DNA from: Microbacteriaceae bacterium VKM Ac-2854
Lineage (GTDB): Bacteria; Actinomycetota; Actinomycetes; Actinomycetales; Microbacteriaceae
NCBI GenBank assembly: GCA_013205085.1
Contig: JABMLH010000002.1
Location: 189,425 to 253,424, forward strand
Length of the DNA: 64,000 nucleotides
Reading direction: 5' to 3'
This document shows, one piece after another, positions 58,307 through 64,000 of the stretch (its first letter is position 1; the number at the start of each line of letters is the position of its first letter). Made by a program: the position numbers and the translations under genes. The notes beneath the pieces were generated by a model. The model had not been told where the DNA came from. It worked only from the letters and a program-made list of their open reading frames with translations, and did not search any database.

Positions 58307-59265
58307 TGCGCGGCGGGCCTTCCCGTCGCCGCGTCCGTGCCGAGCTCGCCGCCGTACCAGTCCTCGATCATCGCGCGCGCGATGGAGGATCGGCCGGGCA
58401 GCAACACGGTGTTCGCCGCGTCGCGCAGCTGCTCGCGCGTGAACCAGCGCAATTCGACGATCTCGGCACCGTCGGGCCGCAGCGCCGCCGGCTCCTGGTC
58501 GGGCGCGAGTCGAGCCCGGAAGCCGACCATCAGTGAGGCCGGGAAGGGCCACGGCTGGGAGCCGAGGTACTCGGGATCGACGACGCGCATCCCGGATTCT
58601 TCGAAGATCTCGCGGATCACGGCCGCCTCCAGCGACTCCCCCGGCTCGACGAAGCCCGCCAGCAGCGAGAACCGCCCCGTGCCCCACATCGCGTTCGAGC
58701 CGAGCAGCAGGCGGTCCTGATCGTCGATGACGCAGACGATGATCGCGGCGTCGGTGCGCGGGAAGACCTGGCTGTCGTCGGCGAAGGAGCGCCGCACCCA
58801 GCCGGCCTCCTCGACCACGGTCGGCTCGCCGTTGCGCGGGGAGAAGCCGTGCGACTCGTGCCAGTTCGCGATCGCGAGCGCCTCGGTGAACAGGCCGGTG
58901 TCGCGTTCGGACATGTGCTCGGCGAGGCTGCGCAGGTTGCCCCAGCTCTCCTCCTCCGGCGCCAGCTCGCCCGCCGCCGCATCCGTCAGCACCACGGCGA
59001 TCACGGGGGTGCCGATCGGCTCGCCCTCCGCCTCGGCGGTGGTGCGGCCGAGGTAGACGCGCACGGTGGCCGAGGTGACCTCCTCCGCACGAAGCAGCCG
59101 CAGTGCGTGGCCGGCGACGAGCGCCTTGCCCTTCCACAGCGGCAGGATGCGCGTGGCCGGGTCGGCCAGCAGCTCGTCGTACAGCGCGGGGCGCGAGCGG
59201 GACAGGTAGTCGCGATCAACGGCTTGGCGGGCGAGCGGGAGCCGGTTCACGAACGACTGCGACAT
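58303..59265 (-). CDS. nudC: NAD(+)/NADH diphosphatase NudC lacking its zinc cysteines
   Basis: A 320-aa Nudix hydrolase. Nudix box at ~204-226 (G-F-V-E-P-G-E-S-L-E, then R-E-I-F-E-E-S-G-M) and the NADH-type S-Q-P-W-P-F-P motif at 236-242. Between the two halves, where the zinc ribbon should be (~134-169), none of the four expected cysteines is present (W-H-E-S-H-G-F-S-P-R-N-G-E-P-T, F-A-D-D-S-Q-V-F-P-R-T-D). The domain fold seems kept. It hydrolyses NAD(H), and in some bacteria removes NAD caps from RNA. Start: ATG 59265. Confidence 0.88.
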   Translation of the reverse strand: MSQSFVNRLPLARQAVDRDYLSRSRPALYDELLADPATRILPLWKGKALVAGHALRLLRAEEVTSATVRVYLGRTTAEAEGEPIGTPVIAVVLTDAAAGELAPEEESWGNLRSLAEHMSERDTGLFTEALAIANWHESHGFSPRNGEPTVVEEAGWVRRSFADDSQVFPRTDAAIIVCVIDDQDRLLLGSNAMWGTGRFSLLAGFVEPGESLEAAVIREIFEESGMRVVDPEYLGSQPWPFPASLMVGFRARLAPDQEPAALRPDGAEIVELRWFTREQLRDAANTVLLPGRSSIARAMIEDWYGGELGTDAATGRPAAQ

Positions 59266-59371
59266 GGACGCCTTTCGAAAGAGGATGACGGGAGCAGATG
59301 GCTCCGGGGATCCGCCTCGCCGCGCGTGGCGCGCAGGCCTCTCGGGCACCGATCGACCTAACCTAGAACCC

Positions 59372-60439
59372 ATGGCCAGATCCCACCTCACTCTAGCCGC
59401 GTTGGCGACCTCGGCCGTCCCCGGACTCGACGTCTCGGCGACCCAGCCGTTCACCAATTCGTCGCACGGCGACTTCGACTCCGCGTACCTCACGGACCGC
59501 GACGGACGCCACCTGATCATCCGCGTACCGACCTCCGCTCTGGCGGAGCAGGAGCAGCTCGGCGACCTGATCGCGCTGCGGGCGTTGACCGCCGGAATCC
59601 GCAGCCGACTGCCGTTCGACGTGCAGAACTACCTGGGTCAGGCCCGCTTCGACGGCACCCGGGCGATGGTCTACGACTACCTCGAGGGTGATGTCGTCGC
59701 GATCGAACAGGTCGCGGCGGGCACGGGCCTGGCGGACTCGATCGGCCGGGCCATCGGAGCGGTGCACGGCCTGCCGGCATCGTTCATCGGTGACGCGGGG
59801 CTGCCGATGCTGTCGGCGCGTGAGTGCCTGAACGAGGCGGTCGCTGTGATCGAACGGGCAGCGGACACCGGGCACGTTCCGGCCGCTCTCGTGGCGCGCT
59901 GGGAGGAGGCCTCCTCGGACGAGGAGCTGTGGCAGTTCGACCCGACGGTCGTGCACGGATCGATGACCGTCGACTCGTTCCTGCGCAGCGGCGACACCGT
60001 CTCCGGCGTGCTCGGCTGGGCGGCGCTGCGGGTCGGCGACCCGGCGCGCGACCTGCACTGGCTGCTCGGCGCGGCCGGCGCCGGCACCGCGCTCGCGGCC
60101 TACGGGCGGATGCGCGCCGGAGCCGTCGACCGGCTGATCCGGCAGCGCGCCCAGCTCTACGCCGAACTCGAGCTGGCCCGCTGGCTGCTGCACGGCACCG
60201 AGGTGGGCGATGACGCGATCGTCGCGGACGCCGTCGGCATGCTGGACACGCTGGTGGACAGTGTGCTCGCCGACCTGTCGGCCCCGCTGTCGACCGAGAC
60301 CGGCCCCATCCTGGCGGTCTCCGAAGTGGAGGAGCTGCTGGCGAACACGCCGGGCGCCCGCAGCGGCTCCTCGCTTCACGGCCGCGGGCTGGAACCCGTC
60401 ACCGAGGAGAGCGACTCCGACAACTCCCGTTCGGAGTAG
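59372..60439 (+). CDS. Phosphotransferase (APH-like), degenerate catalytic motif
   Basis: A 355-aa protein with an aminoglycoside-phosphotransferase-like fold: L-I-I-R-V-P (lysine replaced by Arg), M-V-Y-D-Y-L-E-G as hinge, A-I-G-A-V-H-G-L-P and V-V-H-G-S-M-T-V-D-S-F-L where H-G-D-x-x-x-x-N would be. The catalytic Asp is missing (G-S-M), though W-A-A-L-R-V-G-D-P-A-R-D-L resembles the D-x-D region. Kinase activity is doubtful. ATG at 59372 with TAACCT seven bases upstream suggests a leaderless transcript. The gene overlaps the adnB 3' end by 64 nt. Confidence 0.72.
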   Translation: MARSHLTLAALATSAVPGLDVSATQPFTNSSHGDFDSAYLTDRDGRHLIIRVPTSALAEQEQLGDLIALRALTAGIRSRLPFDVQNYLGQARFDGTRAMVYDYLEGDVVAIEQVAAGTGLADSIGRAIGAVHGLPASFIGDAGLPMLSARECLNEAVAVIERAADTGHVPAALVARWEEASSDEELWQFDPTVVHGSMTVDSFLRSGDTVSGVLGWAALRVGDPARDLHWLLGAAGAGTALAAYGRMRAGAVDRLIRQRAQLYAELELARWLLHGTEVGDDAIVADAVGMLDTLVDSVLADLSAPLSTETGPILAVSEVEELLANTPGARSGSSLHGRGLEPVTEESDSDNSRSE

Positions 60440-63400
60440 AACCGCTCGGGCCGCACCACGAGGTCGTCGGCGACGAAGTAGAACACGGCGTCGATCGACT
60501 CCACCGGGATGCCGCGCCAGCGCGCGAAGGCGAGCCGGTACAGCGCGAGCTGGAACTGCTTGAGTTCCAGGTCGCGTGCGTCCTTCGGCGCCCGCCCGGT
60601 CTTCCAGTCCACGATCTGGAAGCCCTCGGCCGTCTCGTAGACCGCGTCGAGCTTGCAGACCACGACGTGACCGGCGAGTTCGAGGTGGATCTCGATCTCG
60701 ACAGCGCTGGGCCGGCGATCCGCCCACTCCGAGCGTTCGAAGGTGTCCATCAGCGGCCGCAGACCCTCGGCGTCGAGAGCGGTCTCGTCGAAGCCGTCGA
60801 CCTCGTCCGGGAACACGTCGACGGCCTCGGCCGCGCCGCGGATGCCGTAGCGGTTCTCGACCCAGGAGTGGAACATCGTGCCCAGCCGGGTCTGCCGGTA
60901 CGGGCGCTCGGGCATCGGCCGGCGCAGCTGGGCGGCGACGGCGACGGGCTCACTGACGATGTCCTTGAACCGCGAGGCGGGTACGCGGGTGGGCAGCACC
61001 ACGTACTCGGCGGCGCGCAGGCGGGCCTCGCGCTCGGCCAGCAGCAGCTGCAGTTCCTCGCCGAACGGGCCGTCGAGCGAGGGCGGCGCGGTGCGGACGA
61101 GCTCGGCCGCTCGGCGCACGCGCGGCCCCCGCTCCCCCAGCGGATCGTGCGGCCAGCGGAAAGTGCGGGCGTCGTCCTGCAGCGGATTCTCCTCGCTCGC
61201 CGGTTCGAGCGGCAGGGTCCCCACCACACCCGCGCTCTCCAGGTCGCGCAGGAACAGACCCGGCCCACGCGGCTTGGTCTGGCCGGCCCACCAGGATCCG
61301 CTGAGTAGCAGGTGGTGCCGGGCGCGCGTGACGGCGACGTAGGCGAGCCGGCGTTCCTCCGCGACGTGGCGCACGAGCAGATCGGCGGCGAAGCGCTCCT
61401 TCTCGTCCACGAAGTCCTTCTGGGTGTCGAGGGTGCGCCAGCGCAGGTCCGGCACCTCGGCCGCGTCGCCGCGGAAGGCGTACGGCATGCCGCCGAAGCG
61501 GAGCCAGCCGTTCGAGCCCTCCTTGGGGCGGCTCGGCGACTCCCCCTCGACCAGGCGCGGCACGGCGACGAGATCCCATTCGAGACCCTTCGAGCCGTGG
61601 ATGGTGAGCAGCTGCACCGTGCCGGGTTGCGGATCCTCGGGGCGCGGCGAGAGGCCGTCGCGCTTGTCGGCGAGCACCAGCCAGCGCAGGAAACCGCGGA
61701 GGGAGGAGCCACCGCCCGCGCCGCGGTCGTCGGCCTGCAGGTAGTCGGCCGCCGCGCCGAGGAAGGCCTCGAGGTTGGCGCGGCCGTCGCTGCGGGACTC
61801 GTTGGCGGCGACCTCGACATCGAGGTCGAGCTCCTGCTCGACGAGCGTGACGAAGTCGAGCAGGTCGAGCCCGGAGCGGGCGCGCAGGCGGGCGAAGAGC
61901 TCACCGGCGCCGCGCATCCGCGTGAGACCCTCCCGCGTGAAGTCCGCGAAGGCCGAGTGGTCGTCGTCGCGCCGGCTCGCGATGAAGTCGAGCGCCTCGA
62001 CGATCGAACCGCCCTCGCCCTCGGTCACGGACGCGCGCATCTTCTCGCGCACCTCGGGGGCGAGCAGGCGGTGCGCGTGGTCGCGCGCGGCGAGCCAGGA
62101 CGCCAGGTCGCGCAACGCCCGCAGGTCGCGCACGCCGATGCGCCAGCGCGAGCCGGCCAGCAGCCGCAGCAGTTCGCTCCCCGCCGCCGGATCGTCGACG
62201 ACCGTGAGCGCGCAGACCAGGTCGACGATCTCGGGCTGGCGCAGCAGGCCGCCGATGCCGAGGATGTGGAACGGGATGCCGCGGCGGCCGAGCGCGCCGG
62301 CGAACCGCTCCATGTGCGCGCGGACCCGGAACAGCAGCGCGGCCGACGGCGGCTGCTCGGCCTCGCCCAGCCGCTGCTGGAACCAGTCGGCGACCGTCTC
62401 CGCCTCGTCGTCGATCGTCTCGGGGAAGACGAGGTCGATCGGGCGATGGCTCGCGATCGGCCCGGCGACGAGCGACTCGACCCGTACCGGGCTCGCGGCC
62501 GAGAGCGGCGCGACGATGGTGTTCGCCGCGTCCAGGATCGCGTGGCCGTTGCGCCAGCTCGTGCGCAGCGTGTAACTCGCGCCCGCGGCGGCCCGGAAGT
62601 CGACCGCGAAGCGCCCGAGGTTCGCCGCACTGGCGCCGCGCCAGCCGTAGATGGACTGGTGCGGGTCGCCCACCGCCATCACGCCGTGCCCCCGGAACAG
62701 CTGAGAGAGCAGCCGGGTCTGCATCACGCTGGTGTCCTGGTACTCATCCAGCAGCACCACCCGATACTGCTGCCGCAGCTCGCGGGAGACGCGGGGCACC
62801 CGGCCGACGATGTCGAGCGCGAGGGCGACCTGATCGGCGAACTCGACGAAGCCGCGCTCGGCCTTGGCCTCCTGGAAGCGGGTCGCGAGCCGGGTCAGCA
62901 CGGGCAGTGCGCCGACGGCGGTGACGGCATCCTCGACCGCCTTGTAGCTGCCGGAGCCGCGCCCGCCGCGGGGCAGCTGCTCGATCCGGACGAACTCCGC
63001 CGCGAAGCGGGCCACCGCCTCCGGATCGGCGAGGTTGTCGCTGAGGTCGTGCGCGAGGGCGATCACCACGTCGGTGAGCTGGTCGACGCCCTTGTCGAGG
63101 CCACCGATCTGGTCATCGTCGCTGTCGATCACGAGCCCACGGGCGAGGTGCCACGCGGATGCCTCCGAGAGCACGGTGGCGTCGCCCTCGCGCCCGATCA
63201 GCACGGCGTTGTCGCGGAAGATCGTGTTCGCGAAGGCGTTGTAGGTGGAGACGGTGGGCGCCTCGAACGGATCGGGTTCCTCGCCGGGGTCGGTCGGCAG
63301 CAAGCCGGCGCGTCCGAGCTGGCCGATACGCTCGGTGATCCGCTCCCCCAGCTCGCCCGCCGCCTTGCGGGTGAAGGTGAGGCCGAGCACCTCGGAGGGG

Positions 63401-63630
63401 CGGACCCTGCCGTTCGCGAGCAGCCAGAGCACACGGTTCGCCATGGTCTCGGTCTTGCCGGAACCGGCGCCCGCGACGACGAGGGCCGGCTCCAGCGGCG
63501 ACTCGATCACGGCCTGCTGCTCCAGCGTGGGGCGGGGCTTGCCGAGCGCATCCGCGATCTCGGCCGCTCCGACGGTGCGCGGTTGCAGCGCTTCGAGTTC
63601 GTCGAAGTCGAAGAGGGTGGTGTCGCTCAT
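60376..63630 (-). CDS. adnB: AdnB-like helicase-nuclease
   Basis: A 1084-aa protein. An N-terminal SF1 helicase domain has Walker A A-G-A-G-S-G-K-T (~residues 53-60), T-F-T-R-K-A-A-G, motif II L-L-D-E-Y-Q-D-T and G-D-P-H-Q-S-I-Y-G-W. A C-terminal RecB-type nuclease has K-L-D-A-V-Y-E and D1008-W-K1010-T-G. The family acts in double-strand break end resection with AdnA, whose C-terminus is encoded immediately upstream. The start overlaps the adnA stop by 4 nt. The order adnA-adnB and the neighbouring nudC and uvrD2 match the mycobacterial arrangement. Confidence 0.87.
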   Translation of the reverse strand: MSDTTLFDFDELEALQPRTVGAAEIADALGKPRPTLEQQAVIESPLEPALVVAGAGSGKTETMANRVLWLLANGRVRPSEVLGLTFTRKAAGELGERITERIGQLGRAGLLPTDPGEEPDPFEAPTVSTYNAFANTIFRDNAVLIGREGDATVLSEASAWHLARGLVIDSDDDQIGGLDKGVDQLTDVVIALAHDLSDNLADPEAVARFAAEFVRIEQLPRGGRGSGSYKAVEDAVTAVGALPVLTRLATRFQEAKAERGFVEFADQVALALDIVGRVPRVSRELRQQYRVVLLDEYQDTSVMQTRLLSQLFRGHGVMAVGDPHQSIYGWRGASAANLGRFAVDFRAAAGASYTLRTSWRNGHAILDAANTIVAPLSAASPVRVESLVAGPIASHRPIDLVFPETIDDEAETVADWFQQRLGEAEQPPSAALLFRVRAHMERFAGALGRRGIPFHILGIGGLLRQPEIVDLVCALTVVDDPAAGSELLRLLAGSRWRIGVRDLRALRDLASWLAARDHAHRLLAPEVREKMRASVTEGEGGSIVEALDFIASRRDDDHSAFADFTREGLTRMRGAGELFARLRARSGLDLLDFVTLVEQELDLDVEVAANESRSDGRANLEAFLGAAADYLQADDRGAGGGSSLRGFLRWLVLADKRDGLSPRPEDPQPGTVQLLTIHGSKGLEWDLVAVPRLVEGESPSRPKEGSNGWLRFGGMPYAFRGDAAEVPDLRWRTLDTQKDFVDEKERFAADLLVRHVAEERRLAYVAVTRARHHLLLSGSWWAGQTKPRGPGLFLRDLESAGVVGTLPLEPASEENPLQDDARTFRWPHDPLGERGPRVRRAAELVRTAPPSLDGPFGEELQLLLAEREARLRAAEYVVLPTRVPASRFKDIVSEPVAVAAQLRRPMPERPYRQTRLGTMFHSWVENRYGIRGAAEAVDVFPDEVDGFDETALDAEGLRPLMDTFERSEWADRRPSAVEIEIHLELAGHVVVCKLDAVYETAEGFQIVDWKTGRAPKDARDLELKQFQLALYRLAFARWRGIPVESIDAVFYFVADDLVVRPERFYSERELSESLSSVTGSSPRP

Positions 63631-64000
63631 GCGGTCGGCTCCTCCATGGTGCGGGAGCCCGAGACCTCGGGCACGGTGTGGATGCTGTAGCGCAGGGCGT
63701 CGCCGGGGGTGAACGGCGTCGCGTCGAGCAGGCCGAGGAAGTCGGCTGCCGCCATACCGATCGCCGCGCGGCGGATCCGTTCGCGCAGCCGCTCCAGTTC
63801 CTCCTCGCCGTACTGATCCTGCACGACCTCGCGGTAGCTCTTGCCGCGCACGCCCTTCGCGACGTAGAGCAGCTTCGCCCCGCCGGATGCTGACTCCCCC
63901 GCGGCCTCGATCGCGCCCTGCGCGATGGCGAGCTGATAGCTGCCCAGCTGCGCGTGATCGGCGACGGCCGCGGCGGCGGGCGGCGTCTTGCCGGTCTTCA
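63627..64000 (-). CDS. adnA: AdnA-like helicase-nuclease, C-terminal part (5' end outside window)
   Basis: The frame is open to the window end; the visible last ~124 residues begin K-T-G-K-T-P-P, the D-x-K-T-G-K nuclease motif, followed by H-A-Q-L-G-S-Y-Q-L-A (Q/Y motif) and a helical tail. This is the C-terminal PD-(D/E)xK nuclease of an AddAB/AdnAB-type enzyme. Its stop overlaps the AdnB start by 4 nt (ATGA). Together they would form the heterodimeric end-resection machine. The helicase part lies beyond base 64000. Confidence 0.8.
   Translation of the reverse strand, partial: KTGKTPPAAAAVADHAQLGSYQLAIAQGAIEAAGESASGGAKLLYVAKGVRGKSYREVVQDQYGEEELERLRERIRRAAIGMAAADFLGLLDATPFTPGDALRYSIHTVPEVSGSRTMEEPTA

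Overview
The window is a chromosomal segment of a high-GC actinobacterium, most likely a member of the Microbacteriaceae (Microbacterium-like). Three things support this. Coding density and GC are high, with many GTG starts and 1-4 nt start/stop overlaps. Actinobacteria-typical families are present (DUF3039, UPF0182, DUF2342, DUF222-HNH, CmtR, an AdnAB-like helicase-nuclease pair). The block at 49.9-64 kb has the gene order I know from mycobacteria around Rv3193c-Rv3202c. Species level cannot be read from the sequence.

Layout: (1) 0-12.4 kb is a Tad/Flp-type secretion operon on the minus strand (tadA, tadB, tadC, a small pilin-like gene, two TadE-like genes, a TadG-like gene). Its first gene, tadA, is split by a 7.4 kb insertion at about 4588-11986. 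The insertion carries a three-gene recombination module: a tyrosine recombinase, a small HTH protein, and a 649-aa protein with six zinc ribbons and an integrase-like but catalytically degenerate C-terminus. It also carries a heavy-metal operon of a CmtR-type repressor, a P1B ATPase with an SPC motif, a CadD-like transporter, an LspA paralogue and a thioredoxin-like protein. Deleting the insertion in silico rejoins tadA in frame. (2) 12.5-31 kb holds two DUF222-HNH paralogues with strikingly conserved upstream blocks, a degenerate histidine phosphatase, tRNA-Leu(UAG), a DedA protein, a CDF zinc exporter, a murI-rph-rdgB operon, a nicotinate phosphoribosyltransferase, an ABC exporter, and a nucleotidyltransferase plus TagGH-like polysaccharide exporter. 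(3) 30-45 kb holds a MocR regulator divergent from a PNPOx-like gene, an AI-2E family permease, envelope-polymer genes (CDP-glycerol glycerophosphotransferase family, two GT2 enzymes, a CDP-alcohol phosphotransferase) with an amylosucrase-like GH13 enzyme, an HtrA protease, a class I aminotransferase and a CHAP-domain secreted protein. (4) 46.4-49.3 kb has two identical initiator tRNA genes bracketing an OatA-like acyltransferase, with strong hairpins and a tandem array of terminator-like hairpins. (5) 49.3-64 kb is the conserved UPF0182 / PDZ-Lon protease / DUF2342 / cyclodehydratase-like / uvrD2 / nudC / phosphotransferase / adnB / adnA block, cut by the window end.

Functionally, the window combines envelope assembly and protein export with nucleotide housekeeping and double-strand-break repair. 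One recently acquired metal-resistance element has disabled the Tad locus. Intergenic gaps carry several families of repeated hairpins, including one pair whose stems appear to covary.
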